A DNA stretch of 64,000 bases from Neotamlana nanhaiensis (GTDB lineage: Bacteria > Bacteroidota > Bacteroidia > Flavobacteriales > Flavobacteriaceae), in assembly GCF_000943555.1 (NCBI RefSeq), contig NZ_JTDV01000010.1, positions 1 through 64,000 of the forward strand, read 5' to 3'. Made by a program: the position numbers and the translations under genes. The notes under the pieces were generated by a model. It saw only the letters and a program-made list of their open reading frames with translations. It was not told the DNA's origin and made no database searches. This document shows positions 8,384 to 17,759 of this stretch, one piece after another; the first letter of the stretch is position 1; each line of letters opens with the position of its first letter.

Positions 8384-9511
8384 TTACCCTCTAATTCTTT
8401 TTTTTCTGTTGGTTTCGTAATCTTCAAAAATCATTTCACCTAAACCTTTTAAGCCTGTATAAAATGCTTTACCTTGGTTGGCATAGGTAAATTCACGCAC
8501 AAACTGCATTAAATAGCTATCTTTTGCTATCATGAATGTGGTTATAGGAATGTGTAATTTTCTGGCTTGTTGTGCCATCATATAACACTTATTGGTGATG
8601 GTTGGGTTTAACCCGATGCTATCTTTAAAATATTCTCCGTTTTTAAGGCGCAAACAACTGGGTTTACCATCGGTTATCATAAAAATTTGCTTGTTGGTGT
8701 TACGTTTTCTTCTAAGCAAATCCATGGCTAACTCTAAACCTGCTACTGTATTGGTGTGATACGGGCCAACATTTAAATAAGGTAAATCTTTGATTTCTAT
8801 TTGCCAAGCATCATTACCAAACACTAAAATATCTAAAGTATCTTTTGGGTAGCGCGTGGTAATTAATTCGGCAAGTGCCATCCCTACTTTTTTGGCCGGT
8901 GTAATTCGATCTTCGCCATACAATATCATACTGTGGCTAATATCTATCATGAGCACGGTACTCATTTGTGATTTATGAAGTGTTTCTTCGACAACCAAAT
9001 CGTCTTCCGAAAGTGTAAAATCACCAATACCATGGTTTATTTGCGCATTTTTTAAACTCTCGGTCATCGACACTCTATCTAAAGCATCTCCAAACTGATA
9101 ATTTTTAAAATCGCCAGTATGTTCATCGCCAACACCTGGACTTTTACTTTTATGATTGCCTTGTCCGCTGCGCTTTATTTTACCAAAAATTTGATCGAGG
9201 GCTTGTTGCCTAATAGCGCGTTCGGTTTTTGCAGTAATGCCCATACCGCCTTTGCCATCGGGTTTTATCTCTTCGCGGATGTAACCTTTCTTTTTTAAAT
9301 CTTCAATAAAATCGTCGATTGTATATTCGGCAGTAGTCAGTTTGTATTCTCTATCGAGTTCGCGTAACCAATCTATGGCTTCATCAAAATCACCAGAAGT
9401 ATGCGTAATAAGTTCTTTAAAAATATCAAAAAGCTTATCGAAAGGCGACTGATCGGGAGCTTCGTATTTTTTAAACACAAACCCTTTTCTGTTAGCTTTA
9501 TTTTTTGTCAT
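8384..9511 (-). CDS. VWA-domain protein paired with AAA ATPase
   Basis: The 375-aa cytoplasmic protein carries a C-terminal von Willebrand A domain (about 183-370) with a complete metal-ion-dependent adhesion site: D190-I-S192-H-S194, a threonine in HTNT and the loop TDGKP. The N-terminal half is helical and charged, with a Gly/Lys/Ser-rich linker near 113-130. In MoxR- and chelatase-type systems such proteins bridge the AAA ring and the substrate. It lies 82 bp upstream of the AAA gene on the same strand, with a small palindromic repeat in the gap, and the two are probably one operon. Confidence 0.87.
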   Translation of the reverse strand: MTKNKANRKGFVFKKYEAPDQSPFDKLFDIFKELITHTSGDFDEAIDWLRELDREYKLTTAEYTIDDFIEDLKKKGYIREEIKPDGKGGMGITAKTERAIRQQALDQIFGKIKRSGQGNHKSKSPGVGDEHTGDFKNYQFGDALDRVSMTESLKNAQINHGIGDFTLSEDDLVVEETLHKSQMSTVLMIDISHSMILYGEDRITPAKKVGMALAELITTRYPKDTLDILVFGNDAWQIEIKDLPYLNVGPYHTNTVAGLELAMDLLRRKRNTNKQIFMITDGKPSCLRLKNGEYFKDSIGLNPTITNKCYMMAQQARKLHIPITTFMIAKDSYLMQFVREFTYANQGKAFYTGLKGLGEMIFEDYETNRKKRIRG

Positions 9512-9606
9512 AGCTGTATAAAATTAGTGAATTTTAAAACAACTTGCTAATACTAACAATTACTAAAATTTATGGGCTCATTAAAAATCTTTACAAACCG
9601 AAACGT

Positions 9607-11403
9607 TTAATCTTCTAAAGCCTTAATTGAATTATTATTTAAGTTGATTGAAAAGTTTACTGAAGGCTGCCCAGACATGGTTTTTAAAAATAGAGTACCG
9701 AATAATTTTAAGTCGGCATCGTTACCTTTTTGAAGTGCTTCGGATAGCATTTTATATTGATTTAAACGCGCTGCTCCTATTTGTTTATACACTAAACCAT
9801 CGGAAAGTTTTAAACGATAAAAATCGACGAGCATATCGTTGATCGTCCACGAATCTAAGTCTTCTAATATTTGAAGATTAATAGCGTTTGAAGCATCTTG
9901 AACCGATAGTAGCAAAGCCTTACCCGTTTTGTTAAGCAATTTCTCTTTTAACGGTTCTGGCCAATCGTTAGGTAAAAAACGTAAGCGCACCAATTCTTTT
10001 AAATGCCAATCGGTTAAATGCAAGTACGATTGCGCTTGTAGCACTTCTTTATTCCAAATTTTAGAGGCTTGAGATGCCTTTAAATAAGCATGCTCTTTTT
10101 CGTAAAGCGGAAAAAGTTCGTTATAATTTAAAACCGAATCTAATACAACGGTTTCTACCTTAACATGCGTATCATCGTTAAAAGTGAGTACTTTATACGC
10201 TGGCATGTAGCCTGCTAACGAAGGTGTTTGAATGTTAAACAATGTTTGTCCGTTTTTAGCTTTATGCACACCAGTATCGTTGGCATGCATGTGGCCACCA
10301 AAGTGTAACTGCAAGCCCAAACTCGCAAAGGTTTCGGCTACTTCTAGATTTGGCACACGTACCAATTGCATTTTATTGTCTCCAAATAGTTGTTTAAGTT
10401 CGTTGGTTGCGCCATCGTTAAATTCAACCATTGGGTAATGACTGAAAGCCACTAACTTTTTATTATGTTTTTTAGCTTCTAAAACCACTTGTTTCACCCA
10501 AGAAACAAGATGCTTTTTATGTTGTATTACGCCATTATAACCGTTACCACTAGCACCACCAAATTCAGTGCTTGTTTCATTTTTCGGAAGATACACATTA
10601 CCATCTATGGCTAACAACCATAAGCCCTCAACGGGCTCAACCACATAACTTACATCTGGAATTTTTAAGGTTGATTTCTGAACGTTGTAGGTTCTTTTAT
10701 CGAGTTCGGATTGAGATTTAGCGAGATCAAAATTATATGTATCAAAATTATATGTAGAAAAGGGTGTTTGCCAAAACAAGTTAGATGCCTTCGGAAAAAA
10801 ACCAAATCCTGATAAGGTTTCGGCAATATCTTGATAACCCCAAAATTGAACATCGGGTGTTATTATTGGCGGATTTTTATACGATCCTTGTCGCATTAAA
10901 CTAGAATCGCTAACAATAATTTGCTCGCTGCCATCTTCGGCTAGAAAATCATGCTTCCCACCAGGTCTTGGAAATGGCCTTACCGGATCGTGATTGCCCG
11001 TGGTAATAAAAAATTGAATATCGTATTGCTTCTCAAAAGTTTCTAAAATACTTTTCAAAGCTTTTACGTTTGCTGGCTGACCATCATCTGTGAAATCGCC
11101 AGGTAAAGCCACTATTTTAATGCCCCGTTTCGCGACTTCTTGCAATGCCGATTGAAATGCAAAATAATTCTCGTTAAATAAACGCGTAGAATGCAATTGA
11201 GAATCCATAGAACGGATTACATTGTATTTTCCCGTTACAGGATTCTCAATGCCTTTATAATTGGTATTCGAAAAATTTGCGTAAATGTCATGCAAATGCA
11301 CATCCGATAGAAAAGCTAGTTGCACGGGTTTTTTGGCAGGTTTTGGCGTAGAACAACTCAAAACAACACTCAACAAACAGCAAATTTTAAAAATACGAAT
11401 CAT
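9607..11403 (-). CDS. Calcineurin-like metallophosphoesterase lipoprotein
   Basis: This 598-aa protein starts with a lipoprotein signal ending in LSC17, so it should be anchored to an envelope membrane, with the catalytic domain in the periplasm or on the surface. Metal-binding motifs of the calcineurin-like fold are present in order: D34-V-H36, GDFTDDG, GNHD, SHYP and GGHMHAND. A C-terminal helical region of about 200 residues follows. The family cleaves phosphomonoesters or phosphodiesters; the substrate is not deducible. The start codon is 2 bp after the stop of the alkaline phosphatase gene, so the two are tightly linked and downstream of susCD, which points to release of phosphate from organic phosphate esters. 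Confidence 0.9.
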   Translation of the reverse strand: MIRIFKICCLLSVVLSCSTPKPAKKPVQLAFLSDVHLHDIYANFSNTNYKGIENPVTGKYNVIRSMDSQLHSTRLFNENYFAFQSALQEVAKRGIKIVALPGDFTDDGQPANVKALKSILETFEKQYDIQFFITTGNHDPVRPFPRPGGKHDFLAEDGSEQIIVSDSSLMRQGSYKNPPIITPDVQFWGYQDIAETLSGFGFFPKASNLFWQTPFSTYNFDTYNFDLAKSQSELDKRTYNVQKSTLKIPDVSYVVEPVEGLWLLAIDGNVYLPKNETSTEFGGASGNGYNGVIQHKKHLVSWVKQVVLEAKKHNKKLVAFSHYPMVEFNDGATNELKQLFGDNKMQLVRVPNLEVAETFASLGLQLHFGGHMHANDTGVHKAKNGQTLFNIQTPSLAGYMPAYKVLTFNDDTHVKVETVVLDSVLNYNELFPLYEKEHAYLKASQASKIWNKEVLQAQSYLHLTDWHLKELVRLRFLPNDWPEPLKEKLLNKTGKALLLSVQDASNAINLQILEDLDSWTINDMLVDFYRLKLSDGLVYKQIGAARLNQYKMLSEALQKGNDADLKLFGTLFLKTMSGQPSVNFSINLNNNSIKALED

Positions 11404-11405
11404 TA

Positions 11406-12539
11406 TTATTTCTGGGTTTTATGGTTTTTAATGGCGAGCATCATTTTATGGTAAATGTCATTATTTTGATAGATTCCTGCAAAATTTTCTTCACCTGCAC
11501 CTTTTGCAAACACCGGAATTAAATCGCCACTATGCTGATCGTAGTTAAAATACACCTTTACTTTTTCTGGGTTTTCAGTTTTTTTACCAGTGGCTTCATC
11601 TACATCATAAAATTTACCAATACTTGCACCACCTGTTTCATGATCTGCTGTAACAACAAGTAGTGTATTTGGGTGTTTATCTACAAATTTTAAAACTTCA
11701 CCAATGGTTTTATCAAAATCGGCTACTTCTTGAATAAGCATTTCATCGTTCATGGCATGCCCACCCCAATCGATATACGATCCTTCAATCATTAAGAAAA
11801 ATGGTGCTTTTTGTGCTTCAAAATAACGTAAGCCTAAGTTGGTAGCATCTTGTAAAAACGAACCGCGACCATCAATTTTAGACGGCAATCCTTCGCTTGC
11901 TAGTAAATACCCGTTTTTCTTAGTTGTATCGACTTCCGATAATTTAACAGAATCTAACTTAAAACCTTTTTCTTGAAGTGCTGCGTATAAATCTTGTTTA
12001 TCTTCTCGTTTATTGAAGAATTTTAATCCGCCACCAGCGAAAAAATCAACATCCGATTTTACTAAAAACTCAGCAATGTCTTCATGCATATCTCTATCTA
12101 CAACATGTGCGTAATACGCTGCAGGTGTAGCATGCGTAATACTGGTTAAACTAATTAATCCGGTTTGGTAACCCTCTAGTTTTAATTGCTCTGCAATGGT
12201 AGGTAAAGCCACACTATCTTTAGAAACACCAATAGCTCTTTTATAGGTTTTCTCTCCTGTAGAAAATGCTGTTGCACCTGCTGCCGAATCGGTTATAGTA
12301 TGGCTTGTACTTGAGGTTTTTATTAATCCTAAGGTATTAAATTGCTCAAAATTCGGGGTATCATCCCCAAAATAAAAGGCGGTTGATACTTGTGGTAAAC
12401 CCATGCCATCGCCCACCATAAAAATAATGTTTAAAGGTTCTGGAGTTTCAGTTTTTACAGTTGATTTCTCGATTTGTTTTTTATTTGAACAGCTTAAAAT
12501 AGCTAAGGATAACGCTGCTGCGGATATTTTTTTAATCAT
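11406..12539 (-). CDS. Alkaline phosphatase lipoprotein (PhoA family)
   Basis: The 377-aa protein has a lipoprotein signal (LSC17) and the PhoA-type fold. D44 in MVGDGMG binds metal. The nucleophile is S85 in TDSAAGATAF, the same arrangement as E. coli PhoA. Later ligands lie in ADHETGG and in the His of DQHSGDLIP. It should hydrolyse phosphomonoesters outside the inner membrane. It is shorter than E. coli PhoA. It lies downstream of susD, separated by a perfect 11-bp hairpin that may dampen read-through, and 2 bp upstream of the metallophosphoesterase gene. A second, distinct alkaline phosphatase domain is fused to a diesterase at 17760-19550. Confidence 0.95.
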   Translation of the reverse strand: MIKKISAAALSLAILSCSNKKQIEKSTVKTETPEPLNIIFMVGDGMGLPQVSTAFYFGDDTPNFEQFNTLGLIKTSSTSHTITDSAAGATAFSTGEKTYKRAIGVSKDSVALPTIAEQLKLEGYQTGLISLTSITHATPAAYYAHVVDRDMHEDIAEFLVKSDVDFFAGGGLKFFNKREDKQDLYAALQEKGFKLDSVKLSEVDTTKKNGYLLASEGLPSKIDGRGSFLQDATNLGLRYFEAQKAPFFLMIEGSYIDWGGHAMNDEMLIQEVADFDKTIGEVLKFVDKHPNTLLVVTADHETGGASIGKFYDVDEATGKKTENPEKVKVYFNYDQHSGDLIPVFAKGAGEENFAGIYQNNDIYHKMMLAIKNHKTQK

Positions 12540-12567
12540 AATTTGACTTATTTTTTATTTATACAAA

Positions 12568-12596
12568 ATGGCAAGAAGCATAAAACTTCTTGCCAT
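12568..12596 (-). terminator. Hairpin between susD and alkaline phosphatase genes
   Basis: ATGGCAAGAAG (12568-12578) and CTTCTTGCCAT (12586-12596) form a perfect 11-bp stem with a 7-nt loop. The minus strand continues TTTTG. In mid-operon position it may be a partial terminator that lowers expression of the phosphatases relative to susCD, or an mRNA-stabilising 3' end. Confidence 0.6.
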
Positions 12597-12660
12597 AATT
12601 GCTTTTATTTTATTTTGAACAAGGCTTTACCCCCCTGATCATTTCATTTTCTTTAACGAA

Positions 12661-14448
12661 TTAATACCCTTGGTTTTGCTCTAAATACCCAGGTACGTTT
12701 GAAGCACCATCAATAGCATTTTGAGGAATTGGGAATAATCGGTGGTTTACATCGGTGTCGGTTTTTTCGGTGTAGGTATCTTCAAAACGACCAAAACGAA
12801 TCATGTCGGTACGTCGTGCCATTTCCCAGTAAAACTCAAATCCGCGTTCGCGATATAAAACATCTAAATCTAAACTCGCTAAAGCTGGCGGTGTTTGCTC
12901 AGGACGTGCCGTTCTTTGTGCACGAACGTAGTTAACATCGTCTAAAGCTGTAGCATCACCTTTTCTTAATTTAGCCTCGGCACGCATTAAGTAAATATCG
13001 GCATAACGTAATAAAACTAAATCTACGCTACTATAGTTATTACCATCATCTGATGTTTTACTAAACTGCCATTTTGCAACACGGTAACCACTCGCATAAC
13101 CAATAGTTGGTGAAAAATCGATATTTTCAGTGTGATCCACATAATAAGTAACGCCACCGTTACCGTTTTCACGAATTTCGGCTAAAGGATAAATTCTATA
13201 CCCTTCATCACATTGCATAGATCCGTTAGAACGGTTAAAATCAATTTTACGAGGCGCCCAAATAGTTCCTCTTAAAATACCTCTATCCATTTCAAAATCG
13301 TTAATACCATCGCCATCTTCATCACCAACACAATAGTAATGATCGGCATCGTTGGTTGGATTTAAACCTGTTAAATCTTCAAGTTCTGCAGGCACCATGG
13401 CATTTTTTTGGTAGAATCTAGCATCGCGAGAAGGATCTTCGCTACCATAAGCCTCTACCCAAGTTTGATAAAAATCTGAAGTAATTGCTGGTCCATCGGT
13501 ACCGTCCATACTTCTGTAATACTCGTCTGGTCTTGGGAATAACGATCCAGACATAGACCAATATGCCCAACGGTTGTGGTCGTTGTTTAACACACCACGT
13601 AAATCTACCGCAAAAATTAACTCTGGGTTATCGTGGTTTTCATCGTTAAACAAATCGAAATACTCTGGAGAAATCGAGAATTTTTGTGAGTTAATCACGT
13701 TGTTGGTGTACTCGATAACTTTATCCATATCGGCATCGGTAAAGTTAGGCGTACCATAAGGATCGCGGTATACCGCAGCGTTTAAATGTAATTTGGCTAA
13801 GAAACCATAAACGGCAGATTGCGTGATTCTACCAGGACCAATATTATCGCTAATATCGTTTACCACAGCAGAAAATTCGCTTTCAATATAATCTACAGCA
13901 TCTTGACCTTTTAAAATTTCAGAAGTTTCGTTTGATGCTTCTTTTTTAAAGGCAATACCCCAAGCATCTAAAACCAACATATTAAAATAAGCACGTAATG
14001 CTCTTAATTCGTAAACAGCTGCTTGAGCTTCAGAATCGCCAGCTTCAGCCAATGGCACTAAAGATTCTATACCTGTAACGGTTCTAGAAATATTGGTTGT
14101 AAGATAATCCCAAGACTCACCAACTAAACTGTTTGCCGTTGGGAAATTGTGTGTATGTAAACCAACATATCTATCGCCATCTTGCCATTGTGTACCTGCA
14201 CCGTTGTTACCGTTTCGTGGTGGTAAAATAGCTTCATCTGTAGCTAATTCAACCAAACCAAAATATCGTGTGTGTCTAAATGTTTGCGCCATGTTTCCGT
14301 AAGCCGCAGATAACGCACCACTAACAGGCTCTGTAGCGCCATCGGTTCCCGTTAAACTTTCGTCTAACACTTGTTCGTCTAAATCTGTACAATTATAATT
14401 TAATAAAGTACAGACGCTTAATATTGCGATTATAAATTTATTTTTCAT
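12661..14448 (-). CDS. SusD/RagB-family outer-membrane lipoprotein
   Basis: The 595-aa protein begins with a lipoprotein signal ending at C20 and shows SusD-family features throughout: an N-terminal TPR-like region (SusD-like_3) and a C-terminal RagB/SusD domain ending with RERGFEFYWEMARRTDMIRFG, the usual C-terminal signature, and LFPIPQNAI. SusD proteins cap the SusC pore and bind the substrate at the cell surface. It follows susC by 20 bp. Because the genes downstream are phosphatases rather than glycoside hydrolases, the ligand is probably a phosphorylated organic compound; that is inference from context. Confidence 0.95.
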   Translation of the reverse strand: MKNKFIIAILSVCTLLNYNCTDLDEQVLDESLTGTDGATEPVSGALSAAYGNMAQTFRHTRYFGLVELATDEAILPPRNGNNGAGTQWQDGDRYVGLHTHNFPTANSLVGESWDYLTTNISRTVTGIESLVPLAEAGDSEAQAAVYELRALRAYFNMLVLDAWGIAFKKEASNETSEILKGQDAVDYIESEFSAVVNDISDNIGPGRITQSAVYGFLAKLHLNAAVYRDPYGTPNFTDADMDKVIEYTNNVINSQKFSISPEYFDLFNDENHDNPELIFAVDLRGVLNNDHNRWAYWSMSGSLFPRPDEYYRSMDGTDGPAITSDFYQTWVEAYGSEDPSRDARFYQKNAMVPAELEDLTGLNPTNDADHYYCVGDEDGDGINDFEMDRGILRGTIWAPRKIDFNRSNGSMQCDEGYRIYPLAEIRENGNGGVTYYVDHTENIDFSPTIGYASGYRVAKWQFSKTSDDGNNYSSVDLVLLRYADIYLMRAEAKLRKGDATALDDVNYVRAQRTARPEQTPPALASLDLDVLYRERGFEFYWEMARRTDMIRFGRFEDTYTEKTDTDVNHRLFPIPQNAIDGASNVPGYLEQNQGY

Positions 14449-14468
14449 TTTCTTTTAAATAGTTTTTA

Positions 14469-17417
14469 TTAGAATGATACGTTTAAGCTTAATAAGAATG
14501 TTCTCGCTTTTGGATACGTATAACGGTCTATACCAAAGGTTTTTATACCTCCTGTTTCGCTACCAGTGTTGACCTCTGGATCGAAGCCTGTGTATTTAGT
14601 AATTACGAATAAGTTTTCGCCTGTTAGAGATATTCTTACGGCGTTAACCCAATCGTTAATTCCTACCTTTTTAGGATCTAAGTTATAACCTAAAGTAGCG
14701 TTGTTTAAGCGTAAGAAATCGCCATCTTCTAAATAACGTGTTGAGGCTACGTTTGAGTTTAAAGGTGATTCGTTTGGATATTGAACTGCTTGATCTGTCG
14801 TGTTAGCAGACCCTTGAATATTTCCAATATTGAATGACGACATGCGTGTATGGTTGTAAATTTTATTACCACCAGCTCCGTTAAAGTTTAAACCTAAATC
14901 GAAATTTTTGTAGTTAAAGTTTAAGTAAAACGCATATAAATAATCTGGTAAAGCACTACCTGCAATGGTACGGTCTCTATCATCGATAGCACCATCGTCG
15001 TTAATATCTCTGTAGATGCTGAATCCTTCGCCGTCAATTCCTAAAAACTCACGCATGTAAAACGCTCCAATTGGTTCGTTGTTAATGTAACCGTTAATGG
15101 TTGCACCACTTTGCCCTGAACCTTGCGCAGCTCCAGTAGTTAATACTTGGTAAGGCGAATTTTCTACTTTGTTTTTAGTTAATGAGAAGTTACCACCAAT
15201 GTTGAATGTAAAATCTCTTGTAGCATCACTTTGGTAATCTAAAGCAACCTCAACACCATTGTTTTTAATTTCCATGTTAGGAATGTTGGTCCAATATGTT
15301 GTTGTTGGCTGAATAGGATCTGCAGGAACTACTTCTAATAAAACATTTTCAGACACTTTATTAAAGTAATCTACCGAACCTGTTAATTGGTTATTTAATA
15401 TACCAAAATCTAAACCAATGTTAGTTTGTGTAGATACTTCCCACTGAATATCTGGGTTTGCAGTACGCGAGTATACTAATCCTAACGGATAATCGGCTGC
15501 ATTAACAACACCTTCCGTTAACGGATAAATATCGTTGTCGTTACCGCTTTCGCCATAACTTGCTTTTGTAATTTTTGAAGGTATTTCTTGGTTACCTGTT
15601 TGTCCCCAACTAGCACGTAGCTTTAAATTTGAAAATGGACCATTTTCCATAAAGCTTTCGTTAGAAATGTTCCAACCTGCAGCAACCGATGGGAAATAAC
15701 CGTATTTGTTATTCGATCCGAATTTTGAAGAACCATCCGCACGCATAGTTGCAGTTAACATATATTTATTTGCAAAAGCATAGTTAACTCTACCAAAAAA
15801 CGATTGTAACTCGTTAATTACCGCCGATGCAGAATCTCCTGTTAAGTTACCAATACCTATTTGATATCGTGGTTCAATACCGTTATCTGGAAAACTGTCG
15901 TAAGACCACCTTTTGCTTGTGTAGAAATTCTCTTGATACGATTGCCCTACTAAAGCCGTTAAGCTATGGTTTTCGCTAGCAAAGTTATAAGTTAAAGTGT
16001 TTTCAACTTGGGTGGTTTTATTTTCGTTGGTGTAGGTATTTAAAAAACCTTCAATAACATTAGCTTCGGCTAATGGCATAGTTTGTACATCGCGGTTTGC
16101 TGTTGAATAATCGACACCTAAATTTAAACGATACGTTAATCCTTTAAAAATCTCGATAGATGGCGCAATGTTTGCCAAAATACGATTGTTGTTAGTAAAG
16201 TCTCTGTATACTTTCTCGGTTACAATTGGGTTTGTTCTATCACCTAACTCGGTTGGTAAACCGTTCGTGTAAACTGGCACCGTTGGGTTAAGCTCTAACA
16301 TATCTGTAATGATAGATGTTGCATCTGGACGCACATTTTCGGTTCTGGTTGCCGCTACATTAAATTCGATTTTTAATTTGTCTTTAAATGCTTTTTGAGT
16401 TGCGTTAACGCGAGCCGAGTAACGTTTTAAATCGTTATTTCTTAAAATACCTTGAATATCATCAACACCAACTGAAGCGTAGTAATTAGAACTCTCGGTA
16501 CCACCGCTTAAAGAAAAGTTTGTTTTTTTAGTTACCGCAGTACGTGTAAGTTCGTCTTGCCAATCGGTATTTGCACCACCATCAGATAGTTCGCCACCTA
16601 CAGCAACCACTTGTTGTCTAAACTCATCAGCAGTAAATACATCAATTTTATTTGCAATTTTTGAAAGTCCCGCAGAAACGGTTAAATTCATTTGCATTCT
16701 GCCTTTTTTACCTTTTTTAGTGGTAATAACAATTACACCATTGGCTGCTCTTGCACCATAAATGGCAGCGGCAGACGCGTCTTTTAAAACATCAATACTC
16801 TCAATATCTTGAGGATTAATAAAGTTTAATGGGTTTGTTGGCACACCGTTACCAGAGTTGTCTAATGCAAAACCATCAACAACATATAATGGTGTCGTGC
16901 CCGAACGTAAACTACCAACTCCACGAATTACGATGTCTTGACCAGAACCTGGCTCTCCAGTTACATTCGATACATTTACACCAGCGACCTTACCTTGTAG
17001 TAATTGACCCGCATTGGCTACAACACCTTTATTAAAGCTTTCGCTTTGTAGTGAACCAATGGCACCTGTAACATCAGATTTTTTTTGTGTACCGTAACCA
17101 ACAACTACGACAGCGTCTAGCTCTTCATCGTTTGAAGTTAAAGTAATTTTTAGTTTAGAAAGATCGCTTATGGTTATTTGTTCTGCGTTGTATCCTAAGT
17201 AAGATACTTCTAATACATCGCCCACAGAAGCTTTAATGTTAAAGCCGCCATCAAAATCGGTAATCGCTCCTGTAGCTGTACCAATTATGGTTACGCTTGC
17301 GCCTGATAATGGAATGCCTTCTTCATCTATTACAACACCTGCAATATTAGATTGACCCCATGAAACAGACAAAAAGCCAAATAATAAAAATAAAATTAAG
17401 AGTTTTTGTTTTTTCAT
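14469..17417 (-). CDS. SusC/RagA-family TonB-linked outer-membrane transporter
   Basis: I start the gene at ATG 17415-17417, giving 982 aa, because the protein then opens with a clean signal peptide (MKKQKLLILFLLFGFLSVSW); a further upstream ATG would add 15 residues before it. Domains follow the SusC order: carboxypeptidase-like regulatory domain (about 25-105), TonB-box-like sequence before VVVGYGTQKK, plug with DVTGAIGSL and the GVIVITTKKGKKG stretch, then a 22-strand barrel ending in aromatic residues (SLNVSF). It imports the ligand captured by SusD, driven by TonB-ExbBD. It is the first gene of the phosphatase operon and is divergent from the GDPD-alkaline phosphatase gene. Confidence 0.95.
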   Translation of the reverse strand: MKKQKLLILFLLFGFLSVSWGQSNIAGVVIDEEGIPLSGASVTIIGTATGAITDFDGGFNIKASVGDVLEVSYLGYNAEQITISDLSKLKITLTSNDEELDAVVVVGYGTQKKSDVTGAIGSLQSESFNKGVVANAGQLLQGKVAGVNVSNVTGEPGSGQDIVIRGVGSLRSGTTPLYVVDGFALDNSGNGVPTNPLNFINPQDIESIDVLKDASAAAIYGARAANGVIVITTKKGKKGRMQMNLTVSAGLSKIANKIDVFTADEFRQQVVAVGGELSDGGANTDWQDELTRTAVTKKTNFSLSGGTESSNYYASVGVDDIQGILRNNDLKRYSARVNATQKAFKDKLKIEFNVAATRTENVRPDATSIITDMLELNPTVPVYTNGLPTELGDRTNPIVTEKVYRDFTNNNRILANIAPSIEIFKGLTYRLNLGVDYSTANRDVQTMPLAEANVIEGFLNTYTNENKTTQVENTLTYNFASENHSLTALVGQSYQENFYTSKRWSYDSFPDNGIEPRYQIGIGNLTGDSASAVINELQSFFGRVNYAFANKYMLTATMRADGSSKFGSNNKYGYFPSVAAGWNISNESFMENGPFSNLKLRASWGQTGNQEIPSKITKASYGESGNDNDIYPLTEGVVNAADYPLGLVYSRTANPDIQWEVSTQTNIGLDFGILNNQLTGSVDYFNKVSENVLLEVVPADPIQPTTTYWTNIPNMEIKNNGVEVALDYQSDATRDFTFNIGGNFSLTKNKVENSPYQVLTTGAAQGSGQSGATINGYINNEPIGAFYMREFLGIDGEGFSIYRDINDDGAIDDRDRTIAGSALPDYLYAFYLNFNYKNFDLGLNFNGAGGNKIYNHTRMSSFNIGNIQGSANTTDQAVQYPNESPLNSNVASTRYLEDGDFLRLNNATLGYNLDPKKVGINDWVNAVRISLTGENLFVITKYTGFDPEVNTGSETGGIKTFGIDRYTYPKARTFLLSLNVSF

Positions 17418-17759
17418 TGTTTGAAAATTAAGTAAAGGGATTAGTTTGATAATTTCAAGCAAAGAAATAACGAGAACCTAAAAGGTTTGTAAATTCAAGA
17501 TTAAGCAATATTAAACTTTGTTTAAACGGTTTGTTTTCTCAATGTTAATTTTAAAACACCAAAAATTGCGCATTCTTAACATTACCTCACAAAACCTTTA
17601 TTGATAACGCCTTACAGAAATACGTTAAAATTTACTTAAGTAATATTAAGTTAACTTTTAAATTTCTTGTTTTACTCCTGCAAATGTATTGTTAACACGT
17701 GTCTGTTTTTTAATGATTAATTTGCTTATTAATTTAATTTTAAAAGTAAGTAAACCCCT
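17418..17759. promoter_or_regulatory. Divergent promoter region, susC versus GDPD-phosphatase
   Basis: This 342-bp AT-rich region holds no gene. It must contain the promoters for susC (minus) and the fusion gene (plus). Near 17624-17655 the 4-mer TTAA recurs at 17625, 17636, 17646 and 17651, that is at spacings of 11, 10 and 5 bp, which could be tandem half-sites for a regulator on one helix face. I found no full TAnnTTTG element. Confidence 0.4.
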
